Below, piece after piece: positions 14,939-22,266 of a stretch of 26,540 nucleotides of DNA; position 1 is the stretch's first letter; each line of letters begins with the position of its first letter. The stretch is from positions 1-26,540 of the forward strand of contig CAZFPA010000024.1 in NCBI GenBank assembly GCA_964520975.1, given 5' to 3'. The position numbers and the translations under genes were made by a program. The notes below the pieces were generated by a model that saw only the letters and a program-made list of their open reading frames with translations, had not been told where the DNA came from and made no database searches. The DNA comes from CAZFPA01 sp964520975 (GTDB lineage: Bacteria > Bacillota > Negativicutes > Selenomonadales > Selenomonadaceae).

Positions 14939-15400
14939 ATGTCTATGTCAATTACAATTTTGCTTGCGGGGGAACATGCCGGACAGCGGCAGACCCTTAG
15001 ACGGTTGCTGTCATTTGAACCCGACATGGCGGTAGTTGGTGAAGCAGGGTCAGCCGAAAGTGCACTGATGGATGCACAGGCCCTTGGTCCGGATATATTG
15101 CTTCTGGATGTGGATATGACGGAATTGAACTGGCCCAAGCTGGTGAATCTTTTGCCGATGGTAGGAGGTTGTACCCGGGTGATTGTTGTCACGATGATTG
15201 ACAGCGACTGCTATGCGCTGGAGCTTTTCAAGCGCGGTGTCATGGGGTATCTGTTGAAGGACAATGATACGACGGCGCTGATTCAGGCGATCCGACGTGT
15301 TCATGCGGGCGAAAAGGTCCTTTATGCACCACTGGCGCAGATTACACTGGGGAATCTGCAGGGCTGGCTGGCAGACTACAATATGAGCCGGCTGGGATGA
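14939..15400 (+). CDS. Stand-alone NarL-type receiver domain protein, no output domain
   Basis: A 153-residue protein, or 151 if the ATG at 14945 is used: GAGGAG sits 4 bases from the first ATG and 10 from the second, and the second fits receiver alignments well (MSITILLAGEH). The fold matches a NarL/LuxR-class receiver: phosphoacceptor D57 in LLLDVDM, T85 in VIVVTMID and K107 in YLLKDND. The acidic pair that normally follows the first strand is changed to AGEH, leaving only E12. No helix-turn-helix follows; the protein ends with a 30-residue tail (TLGNLQGWLADYNMSRLG). A terminator begins at the next base, so this is not a recent truncation by frameshift within view. It probably acts by protein contact. 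Confidence 0.8.
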   Translation: MSMSITILLAGEHAGQRQTLRRLLSFEPDMAVVGEAGSAESALMDAQALGPDILLLDVDMTELNWPKLVNLLPMVGGCTRVIVVTMIDSDCYALELFKRGVMGYLLKDNDTTALIQAIRRVHAGEKVLYAPLAQITLGNLQGWLADYNMSRLG

Positions 15401-15450
15401 CAAAGAAGGTGACTGTGAGAAAATACACAGTCACCTTCTTTGTTTATTTT
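15401..15450 (+). terminator. Intrinsic terminator after the receiver gene
   Basis: A perfect 17-base-pair stem (15401-15417 with 15426-15442) has an 8-base loop and a T-rich tail to about 15450. It begins right after the stop codon. The convergent aminotransferase gene ends at 15444, so the hairpin may also serve that strand, though less well. Confidence 0.85.
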
Positions 15451-16622
15451 TTATGGTTTTCCAGGAAGTGTTCCATGCGGGCCAGCGCCTCCGAAATCTT
15501 ATCTACGGAGGTCGCGTAGGAGCAGCGTACGAATCCTTCGCCGCAAGCCCCGAAAGCATTGCCTGGCACCAGGGCTACATGTTCTGTCATCAGGAGTTTT
15601 TCGGCGAATTCCTCGGAGGTGTAGCCGGTCGAGCGAATGCTGGGGAAGATGTAGAAGGCACCTTTGGGCTCGAAGCATTCGAGGCCCATCTTGGTGAGAC
15701 CGTCATAGATGAGGCGGCGGCGCTTATCGTATTCTGCCACCATCTTTTTCATGTACTTTTCGCCGTGGCGCAGTGCCTCAATGGCAGCCACCTGGGCGGT
15801 GATGGGCGCGCACAGCATGGTGTATTGATGGATTTTTGTCATTGCAGCGATGATAACGGGGTTCGCGAGTGCATAGCCGATGCGCCAGCCGGTCATCGCA
15901 TAGGCCTTGGAGAAGCCGTTGAGCAGGATGGTGCGTTCCTGCATGCCGGGCAGGGCCGCGAAGCATACGTGATCTTCGGAACCATAGGTGAGGTCTCCAT
16001 AGATTTCATCGGAAATCACGATGAGGTCGTGCTTCTCGGCAAAAGCGGCAATGGCCAGGAGCTCCTGGCGGCTCATGATGGCGCCGGTCGGGTTGTTCGG
16101 GTAGCCGATGAGCAGCAGTTTGGTACGCGGGGTCAGATGTGCTTCGAGGTCCTCCGGTGTGATGCGGAACTCGTTTTCGATGCGGGCGGGTACTGGAACG
16201 GCTTTGCCGCCGGCGAGGGCCGCGCAGGCACCATAGGATACATAGCAGGGCTCTGGGATCAGCACCTCATCGCCTGGCGACAGAACAGCACGCATGGCGA
16301 GATCAAGTGCCTCGCTTACGCCGACGGTCACGAGGACATTTTGGGCAGGGTCGTAGTTGATGGCAAAGCGCCGCTGCTGCAGGCGGACGATTTCCTCGCG
16401 CAGTTCAAGCAGGCCGCGGTTGGCCGTGTAGGAGGTATATCCCTGTTCGAGCCCATAGACGCAGCTTTCTCGGATGGACCAGGGGGTCACAAAGTCCGGC
16501 TCGCCTACGCCGAGGGAGACGACATCTTCCATTTCGGCAGCGATGTCGAAAAAGCGGCGGATGCCGGAGGGCGGAATCGCATTGACGGTGGGTGAGATAC
16601 GTTCTTTCCAGTTCGTATTCAT
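15444..16622 (-). CDS. Class I/II aminotransferase (PLP), AlaT/PatA/AspC-like
   Basis: A 392-residue enzyme of usual length. Visible family features: SLGVGEPDFVTP near the N-terminus, the GVSEALDLAMRAV phosphate-side loop, GYPNNPTGAIMS, VISDEIYGDLTY and the PLP lysine K239 in LNGFSKAYAMTGWRIGYA. It transfers an amino group between an amino acid and a 2-oxo acid in the cytoplasm. Its ATG overlaps the stop of an Lrp/AsnC-type regulator (16619-16622). This order, regulator then aminotransferase, matches the Bacillus alaR-alaT (formerly yugG-yugH) alanine transaminase pair, so alanine synthesis is the likeliest role. The T-box leader upstream gives further support. Aspartate or aromatic activity cannot be excluded from sequence alone. 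Confidence 0.93.
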   Translation of the reverse strand: MNTNWKERISPTVNAIPPSGIRRFFDIAAEMEDVVSLGVGEPDFVTPWSIRESCVYGLEQGYTSYTANRGLLELREEIVRLQQRRFAINYDPAQNVLVTVGVSEALDLAMRAVLSPGDEVLIPEPCYVSYGACAALAGGKAVPVPARIENEFRITPEDLEAHLTPRTKLLLIGYPNNPTGAIMSRQELLAIAAFAEKHDLIVISDEIYGDLTYGSEDHVCFAALPGMQERTILLNGFSKAYAMTGWRIGYALANPVIIAAMTKIHQYTMLCAPITAQVAAIEALRHGEKYMKKMVAEYDKRRRLIYDGLTKMGLECFEPKGAFYIFPSIRSTGYTSEEFAEKLLMTEHVALVPGNAFGACGEGFVRCSYATSVDKISEALARMEHFLENHKK

Positions 16623-17098
16623 GGCGTAACCACCAATCTGCGATCGTGTTCCTTGTTGTCAATGATGACGCCATCCTTTTTGTAGGGCTTGAGCATGAAA
16701 TGGCTGCGGGTGGCGGTGACGCCCTCGATGGTTGACAGGCGCGTGGCGACGAAATTGGCCACATCCTGCAGGGACTTTCCTTCAATAATAACAAGCAGGT
16801 CAAAGCTGCCGGACATGAGATAGACGGTGCGTACTTCATCAAAACGGTAGATGCGTTCTGCGATGGCATCAAAGCCGACCTCGCGCTCAGGTGTGAGATT
16901 GACCTCGATGATCGAGGTTACGGTATTATCACCAAATTTTTCCCAGTTGATGAGCGTGTTGTAGCTCAGGATGATCTTATCCTTCTCCAACTGGTTGATC
17001 TGCTGCTGTACTTCATATTCGCTGCGGTGCAGCATCGCGGCCAGTTCATCGGCCGGACGGCGTGCGTCATGCTCCAAAAGCTCCAGTAATTCTCTCAT
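16619..17098 (-). CDS. Lrp/AsnC-family regulator (AlaR-like)
   Basis: A 159-residue protein. I chose ATG 17098 (MRELLELLEHDARRPADELA) because an AGGAGG site lies nine bases upstream; the longer frame at 17116 begins on that site itself. Residues about 1-55 form the winged helix (LAAMLHRSEYEVQQQINQLE), and 65-145 the RAM ligand-binding domain (GFDAIAERIYRFDEVRTVYL, then GSFDLLVIIEGKSLQDVANF). It overlaps the aminotransferase start by four bases. By analogy with AlaR it would sense an amino acid and control the transaminase. Here the transcript also carries a T-box leader, so control may be layered. Confidence 0.9.
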   Translation of the reverse strand: MRELLELLEHDARRPADELAAMLHRSEYEVQQQINQLEKDKIILSYNTLINWEKFGDNTVTSIIEVNLTPEREVGFDAIAERIYRFDEVRTVYLMSGSFDLLVIIEGKSLQDVANFVATRLSTIEGVTATRSHFMLKPYKKDGVIIDNKEHDRRLVVTP

Positions 17099-17126
17099 AT
17101 CAGTATTCCTCCTCAAAATAAATACT

Positions 17127-17160
17127 AAAAAACGCCCTCATCCGTAAAGGACGAGGACGT
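17127..17160 (-). terminator. T-box-controlled terminator
   Basis: On the minus strand ACGTCCTCGTCC pairs with GGATGAGGGCGT around a TTTAC loop, then TTTTTT. It lies between the T-box sequence and the regulator gene, where the attenuation decision is made. Confidence 0.88.
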
Positions 17161-17390
17161 AACTTCCCGTGGTACCACCTTCATGAGCCCGTAGGCCCGC
17201 TCTAGGTCCCTTAACGCGGGAGGACGGCAGGGATTTTCTCTCCTCAGGGGAGAGCCCCGCGGCTCGTGAGCAGCTTTCCATTTTTCTCTTTAGCGGTTTG
17301 CAGCAAGCACCGCCTCTCTGAAAAAGATGCCAAATGTACTCTCTCAGTCAACACCGGTTGGTCGATATGTTATATTGTTGCTCTAAAATT
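17127..17390 (-). ncRNA. T-box leader, candidate alanine specifier
   Basis: The minus-strand leader of the regulator-aminotransferase operon. It carries the conserved T-box AAGGTGGTACCACGGG (around 17166-17181), followed by a terminator. Upstream is a Stem I with AGAGAG (about 17313-17320) next to a distal hairpin GCGGT/ACCGC. Lower in Stem I, AGTA then CATTT pairs with AAATG then GAAAGCTGCTC, the loop-E layout around a specifier. The codon would be GCT (17272-17274, Ala) with a purine after it, or AGC (17273-17275, Ser) if GAA directly precedes the specifier. Binding of uncharged tRNA would form the antiterminator and raise expression. Confidence 0.88.
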
Positions 17391-17396
17391 AGAGTT

Positions 17397-17425
17397 ATTG
17401 TATCATACAAAAAAACGAATTGCAA
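17397..17425 (-). promoter_or_regulatory. Promoter of the T-box operon
   Basis: Minus strand TTGCAA (17420-17425), a 17-base spacer and TACAAT (17397-17402) place the transcript start near 17390. The leader is then about 290 bases long up to the gene start. Confidence 0.7.
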
Positions 17426-17515
17426 GCCTGTATTCACAGGACGAACATTTTTTTGCAAGGAAATGAATTTTTTTATTTTTTTTAGGGAAAAAGCGAAAAT
17501 CTCCGACAGGAATCG

Positions 17516-17544
17516 TTGCATATATTCCGGGATTTGTATAAAAT
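17516..17544 (+). promoter_or_regulatory. Promoter of the YhcH-family gene
   Basis: TTGCAT (17516-17521), a 17-base spacer and TAAAAT (17539-17544). Together with the T-box leader and its promoter this accounts for the 506-base stretch without a coding gene (17099-17604). The 90 bases between the two divergent promoters are AT-rich and show nothing else. Confidence 0.6.
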
Positions 17545-17604
17545 AGTAAAGTAGGCGGCTGGAGCCGTGGCAGAAGTTTATCTTTAGATTAAGAGGTGCT
17601 TTTG

Positions 17605-18081
17605 ATGATCGTTGGCAATATCCAGGGAATCGATTCTGATTTTATCTGTTATCCGGAGCATATTCGGAAGGCTTTGGAATTTTTGCGTGCGCATGATTTC
17701 AGCAAGATGAAAGATGGACGCTATCCCATTGAGGGCGAGCACAGCTTTGCCCTGCTGCAGCGCTATGAGACGAAGCCGGAGCAGGAATGCCGCCTGGAGG
17801 CGCACCGAAAGTATATTGATATCCAGTATATTGCCAGGGGGGAAGAGTGTCTGGGCTGGTGCCCGATCAGTCCGGATCTCGTCGAGTCCGTGGCCTATGA
17901 TGAGGAAAAGGATGTTGTTTTCTACCAGCAAATGGTTCCAGACAGCGGCCTCGTTTTGTCAGAGGGGCTGTTTGCTGTGCTTTTTCCGGCGGATGTCCAT
18001 CGTCCGTGCGCGGCGCTTGCGGGCCAGCCGCTGTCGTCTGTCATCAAGGTGGTTGTGAAAATTGAAGTGGATTTAGTGTAG
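17605..18081 (+). CDS. YhcH/YjgK/YiaL (EbgC-like, DUF386) family protein
   Basis: A 158-residue cytoplasmic protein starting at ATG 17605 seven bases after AAGAGGTG. It shows the family pattern: EHSFALLQRYETKP, then CRLEAHRKYIDIQYIARGEE, and VLFPADVHRPCAAL near the end, with the conserved His residues of the cupin-like metal site. Members include the beta subunit of evolved beta-galactosidase and YhcH of sialic acid clusters, which are thought to handle sugar anomers or uronates. No sugar catabolic genes lie beside it, so its substrate is open. A hairpin separates it from purL. Confidence 0.9.
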   Translation: MIVGNIQGIDSDFICYPEHIRKALEFLRAHDFSKMKDGRYPIEGEHSFALLQRYETKPEQECRLEAHRKYIDIQYIARGEECLGWCPISPDLVESVAYDEEKDVVFYQQMVPDSGLVLSEGLFAVLFPADVHRPCAALAGQPLSSVIKVVVKIEVDLV

Positions 18082-18088
18082 GTGTTTT

Positions 18089-18128
18089 CAGGCATATCTG
18101 TGGGATTTCCCACTGGTATGCCTGTTTC
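18089..18128 (+). terminator. Probable weak terminator between the YhcH-family gene and purL
   Basis: CAGGCATA (18089-18096) pairs with TATGCCTG (18117-18124), and GTGGGA with TCCCAC inside it. The tail is only TTTCATT, so termination may be partial. I found no clear promoter or purine riboswitch between here and purL. Confidence 0.5.
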
Positions 18129-18185
18129 ATTATCCTTTAGGATGCGCTGCTTGCAGCAAAATAAGATTTTGGAGGCAAAGATTTC

Positions 18186-21100
18186 ATGACGGTAAGAAGA
18201 ATTTTCGTAGAAAAACGGCAGGGGTTTTTTGATATTCCAGCCCAGCAGCTTTGTGATGATCTGGTGGAGAGCTTTGGCCTGACGGGCCTCAAGGCTGTGC
18301 GCCTGATCAACCGCTATGACATTGAGGGGCTCAGCGATGAGGAATACGCGCAGACGAAGTCGGTGGTCTTTTCCGAGCCGCCGGTCGATGTAGTCTATGA
18401 GGAGAAGCTGCCGGCTTTCCCGAATTCCCGTATGTTCGCGGTTGAATATCTGCCCGGGCAGTACGATCAGACTGCGGATTCGGCAGCGCAGTGCGTGCAG
18501 CTTGTCACGCAGAAAGAACGTCCGGAGATTGCGACGGCGCGGGTCGTTGTTCTGGTCGGAACCATCGATGATGAAACCTTTGCGAAAATCAAAGCGTATT
18601 ATATCAATGCCGTGGAGAGCCGGGAGGCTTCGCTGGACAAACCGGAAACGCTCAATATGAAAGCAGAGGTACCGGCGGATGTCGAGGTGCTGACGGATTT
18701 CAATGAACTCGATGAGGCAGGCCTGCAGGCGTTCATGGACGCGCGCGGCTTTGCCATGAGCTTTGAGGATCTGAAATTCTGCCAGGAATATTTCCGCGAT
18801 ACGGAAAAGCGGGAACCGACGATTACGGAAATCCGTGTCATCGATACGTACTGGTCCGACCATTGCCGCCATACGACCTTTACGACGGCCATTGATATGG
18901 TGGATATTGAAAAAGGCTATTTTTCGCCGGTACTGGAAAAGGCTTATCACCGTTATCTGGAGGACCGGGAGGCTGTCTATGGCAGCAAGCATCGGGATGT
19001 AACACTCATGGATATGGCTGTGATCGGCATGAAGGCACTGCGTAAGCAGGGACTCCTGGAGGATCTCGACAAATCTGAGGAAATCAATGCCTGCAGCATC
19101 GTGATCCATGCGGATATCGGTGGTAAGGATGAAGAATGGCTGGTTATGTTCAAGAATGAAACCCATAATCATCCTACGGAGATCGAGCCGTTTGGCGGCG
19201 CGGCAACCTGCCTTGGCGGTGCAATCCGTGATCCGCTTTCGGGGCGCTCCTATGTTTATCAGGCCATGCGTGTCACGGGCTCCGCTGACCCGCGGCGCAA
19301 GGTGTCGGAGACTATTCCGGGCAAGCTGCCACAGAAAAAGATCACATTGGGCGCGGCTTCGGGCTACAGCTCCTACGGAAATCAGATCGGGCTCGCGACG
19401 GGCCAGGTATCGGAAATCTACCATGAGGGCTTCATGGCGAAGCGCCTGGAGATCGGTGCGGTGATTGCCGCAGCGCCGAAGGTCAATGTCGTGCGTGAGG
19501 TTCCGCAGCCAGGGGATGTCATCGTACTGGTCGGCGGCCGTACCGGGCGTGACGGCTGCGGCGGCGCAACGGGCTCGTCCAAGGAACATACGGAAGAATC
19601 ACTCGCCTCCTGCGGGGCTGAGGTACAGAAGGGCAATCCGCCGACCGAGCGCAAAATCCAGCGCCTTTTCCGCAATCCGGAAGTCAGCCGCATGATCAAG
19701 CGCTGCAACGATTTTGGTGCAGGCGGTGTATCGGTAGCCATCGGTGAGCTCACCGACGGGCTCGTCATCGACCTGGATAAGGTGCCAAAGAAATACGAGG
19801 GCCTCGATGGCACGGAGCTTGCTATTTCCGAGTCGCAGGAGCGTATGGCGGTGGTCATTGCGCCTGAGCAGCTCGATCGTTTTATCGCGCTGGCCGGTGA
19901 GGAAAATCTCGAGGCATCAATGGTGGCCCTGGTCACGACGGATGAGCGCCTGACCATGAAGTGGCGCGGCAAGAGCATTGTGAGTCTCAACCGCTCGTTC
20001 CTCGACACCAATGGCGTACGTCAGCACATCTGCGTTGAGGTCGAGGCTCCGGATGAAAACCATCGTTATCTGCAGCAGCTGCCGGAGGCTGTCAAAAAGT
20101 GCGGCCGGGATCTGGAAAAGGCCTGGATGGAAAATCTGAAGGATCTCAATGTCTGCAGCCAAAAGGGACTGGCAGAGCGCTTTGATTCGACCATCGGCGG
20201 CAATACAGTGCTCATGCCGTTCGGCGGCAGCCAGCAGCTGACCCCGGCTGAAGGCATGGTGGCCAAGCTGCCGGTGCTTGGCGCGGAGACGAATACCGCA
20301 ACGGCGATGACCTATGGCTTCAATCCGTATTTCATGGAATGGAGTCCGTTCCATGGTGCCGTATACGCAGTAGTAGAGGCGGCGGCGAAGATGGTAGCCC
20401 TGGGCGGCCACAGTGACAAGATCCGCCTGACCTTCCAGGAGTATTTTGAGAGCCTGGGGACGGACAGCCGCAAATGGGGCAAGCCGTTCAGCGCCCTCCT
20501 CGGAGCGCTCTGGGCCCAGCATGAGCTTGGAATTCCGGCCATCGGCGGCAAGGATTCCATGTCGGGTACCTTCATGGATATGAATGTGCCGCCGTCGCTG
20601 GCAGCCTTTGCAGTGGATGTTATGAAGGCCGATCACGCGGTGTCCGCGGAATTCAAATATCCGGGCAACAAGGTCTATATGGTACCGGCGCCGACGGATG
20701 AATATGACCTGCCGGTATTCAAGCGGCTGCGGGATAATTTCGCCAAGGTCAGTGCGCTCATTGCTGACAAAAAGGTATTTGCGGCTATGAGTGTGCGCAA
20801 TGGCGGTATTGCGGCGGCTGTGACGAAAATGTGTCTGGGGAATCTCGTGGGCTTCCGCTTCCGTCCCTTTGTGAAACGGGAAGAACTCTTCCAGGCCGCT
20901 TATGGTACGATTATCATCGAGGTAGCTGAGGATGTTGATGTGGCATCGGCTTTGGCCGGCACCGGCTGCATTGAGCTCGGCGAGACGACGAGTGTGCGCA
21001 GCATTGTCTGCGGACAGGCTGTCGTGAGCCTGGCAGAGGCAGAAAAGGCCTATACTACGCCGCTGGAAAAGGTATTCCCGACAAAGACGAAATTCAGCGA

Positions 21101-21962
21101 TAAGACAGTTGTGACCTCCCTTTATACAAAGGGCAATGTCGTGACAGCGCAGGCAAAAATCGCCAAGCCGCGGGTGCTCATTCCGGTATTCCCGGGAACG
21201 AACTGTGAGTATGATTCTGCCCGGGCCTTTGAGCGTGCCGGCGGCATTGCGGAGACGGTCATCGTACGCAACCTTACGCCGGCGGCTGTTGAGGAGTCTG
21301 TCGAAGCAATCGTGCAGGGCATCCGCCGTGCACAGATCATCATGCTGCCGGGTGGCTTCAGCGGTGGGGATGAACCGGATGGTTCCGGTAAATTCATCGC
21401 TGCGATGTTCCGTAATCCGCGCATCCAGGAACAGGTCATGGAGCTGCTGAAGAAGCGTGATGGCCTTATGCTCGGCATCTGCAACGGTTTCCAGGCCCTC
21501 ATCAAGCTCGGGCTGGTTCCGTACGGTGAGATTCGCGATCTTGATGAGAACTGTCCGACCCTTACGCATAATCAGATCGGGCGGCATGTATCCTGTATGG
21601 TACGCACGAAGGTCGTATCGAATCTTTCGCCCTGGTTCAATAATGTATCCGTCGGCGATATGCACACGATTGCGGTTTCGCATGGGGAAGGACGCTTTGC
21701 GGCGGATAAGGAACTCGCGGCAAAGCTGCGTATCCATGGACAGATTGCAACCCAGTATGTGGACGCGGTAGGCAACCCCTCGTTGAATATTCCGTTCAAT
21801 CCGAACGGCTCAGTATGTGCGATTGAGGGCATTACGAGTCCGGATGGGCGGGTGCTCGGCAAGATGGGGCATTCGGAGCGCATCGGCGGGTCCGTTTGCC
21901 TGAATGTTCCAGGTGCCAAGGATCAGAAGCTGTTTGAAGCCGGTATTCGTTATTTTAAATAA
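18186..21962 (+). CDS. purL: Phosphoribosylformylglycinamidine synthase, one-chain form
   Basis: A 1258-residue enzyme that converts FGAR, ATP and glutamine to FGAM in purine synthesis. It has the large single-chain form, with a PurS-like N-terminus (RIFVEKRQGFFDIPAQQL). The linker and first synthetase half follow (YWSDHCRHTTFTTAID, FKNETHNHPTEIEPFGG), then the second half (GGKDSMSGTFMD). The C-terminal glutamine amidotransferase has catalytic C1099 in MLGICNGFQAL and H1229/E1231 in KMGHSERIGG. The sequence most resembles the clostridial type of fused PurL. The ATG at 18186 follows GGAGG. No other purine gene is in the window; a strong terminator follows. Confidence 0.97.
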   Translation: MTVRRIFVEKRQGFFDIPAQQLCDDLVESFGLTGLKAVRLINRYDIEGLSDEEYAQTKSVVFSEPPVDVVYEEKLPAFPNSRMFAVEYLPGQYDQTADSAAQCVQLVTQKERPEIATARVVVLVGTIDDETFAKIKAYYINAVESREASLDKPETLNMKAEVPADVEVLTDFNELDEAGLQAFMDARGFAMSFEDLKFCQEYFRDTEKREPTITEIRVIDTYWSDHCRHTTFTTAIDMVDIEKGYFSPVLEKAYHRYLEDREAVYGSKHRDVTLMDMAVIGMKALRKQGLLEDLDKSEEINACSIVIHADIGGKDEEWLVMFKNETHNHPTEIEPFGGAATCLGGAIRDPLSGRSYVYQAMRVTGSADPRRKVSETIPGKLPQKKITLGAASGYSSYGNQIGLATGQVSEIYHEGFMAKRLEIGAVIAAAPKVNVVREVPQPGDVIVLVGGRTGRDGCGGATGSSKEHTEESLASCGAEVQKGNPPTERKIQRLFRNPEVSRMIKRCNDFGAGGVSVAIGELTDGLVIDLDKVPKKYEGLDGTELAISESQERMAVVIAPEQLDRFIALAGEENLEASMVALVTTDERLTMKWRGKSIVSLNRSFLDTNGVRQHICVEVEAPDENHRYLQQLPEAVKKCGRDLEKAWMENLKDLNVCSQKGLAERFDSTIGGNTVLMPFGGSQQLTPAEGMVAKLPVLGAETNTATAMTYGFNPYFMEWSPFHGAVYAVVEAAAKMVALGGHSDKIRLTFQEYFESLGTDSRKWGKPFSALLGALWAQHELGIPAIGGKDSMSGTFMDMNVPPSLAAFAVDVMKADHAVSAEFKYPGNKVYMVPAPTDEYDLPVFKRLRDNFAKVSALIADKKVFAAMSVRNGGIAAAVTKMCLGNLVGFRFRPFVKREELFQAAYGTIIIEVAEDVDVASALAGTGCIELGETTSVRSIVCGQAVVSLAEAEKAYTTPLEKVFPTKTKFSDKTVVTSLYTKGNVVTAQAKIAKPRVLIPVFPGTNCEYDSARAFERAGGIAETVIVRNLTPAAVEESVEAIVQGIRRAQIIMLPGGFSGGDEPDGSGKFIAAMFRNPRIQEQVMELLKKRDGLMLGICNGFQALIKLGLVPYGEIRDLDENCPTLTHNQIGRHVSCMVRTKVVSNLSPWFNNVSVGDMHTIAVSHGEGRFAADKELAAKLRIHGQIATQYVDAVGNPSLNIPFNPNGSVCAIEGITSPDGRVLGKMGHSERIGGSVCLNVPGAKDQKLFEAGIRYFK

Positions 21963-21970
21963 AGTGAAAC

Positions 21971-22001
21971 AAAGTGCTGCACAAATGTGCAGCACTTTTT
22001 C
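21971..22001 (+). terminator. Intrinsic terminator after purL
   Basis: GTGCTGCAC and GTGCAGCAC pair around AAAT, extended by AAA/TTT, followed by TTTTT. It starts eight bases after the purL stop. Confidence 0.9.
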
Positions 22002-22146
22002 TATTGTTTTCTAGCGTCATCGCTCAAGAATAAAGAAGAAATATCACTATTTTTGTTGAATATAAATGCAAAGTATCAAAAAAGCCAAGATTGGTACACA
22101 CTAATAAAAAAAAATACGATTTACAGGAAAAAAAGATAAAATAAGC

Positions 22147-22175
22147 TTGAAAGTTTTTTCCAATGCGTTTACAAT
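22147..22175 (+). promoter_or_regulatory. Promoter of the glycerol cluster
   Basis: TTGAAA (22147-22152), a 17-base spacer and TACAAT (22170-22175), with the first gene at 22267. Confidence 0.75.
22160..22174 (-). promoter_or_regulatory. Candidate cre (catabolite-responsive) site over the -10 box
   Basis: On the minus strand it reads TTGTAAACGCATTGG, matching WTGNAANCGNWNNCW at all but the last two positions. The left half TGTAAACG is perfect. It covers most of the -10 box, the usual place for CcpA repression of glycerol genes. CcpA itself is not in the window. Confidence 0.45.
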
Positions 22176-22184
22176 AAGAGTATG

Positions 22185-22203
22185 AGAAATTTGATAAATT
22201 TCT
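22185..22203. promoter_or_regulatory. Perfect dyad at the transcript start of the glycerol cluster
   Basis: AGAAATTT and AAATTTCT flank GAT. The dyad spans roughly +4 to +22 and could be an operator for a glycerol-responsive repressor, or a short 5' hairpin. Confidence 0.4.
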
Positions 22204-22266
22204 AAAAACTACAAATCATCAAATCTTTTCGGTTTGGAATACCCTTATAGAGGAGAGGCTTTAGGC

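Larger units (their letters stand above)
22002..22266 (+). other. AT-rich control region of the glycerol cluster
   Basis: No gene is seen between the purL terminator and the first flavoprotein. 22002-22146 is AT-rich and featureless to my reading. It then holds a promoter (22147-22175), a cre-like site over its -10 box and a dyad at the start of the transcript. The leader is about 85 bases. No terminator hairpin suggesting GlpP-type antitermination is evident. Confidence 0.6.

Noticed and set aside
19917..21737. A 606-codon minus-strand frame opposite purL, and a similar 555-codon one at 17922-19589
   Set aside because: Both lie antisense to the well-supported YhcH-family and purL genes and have no recognisable domains or ribosome site.
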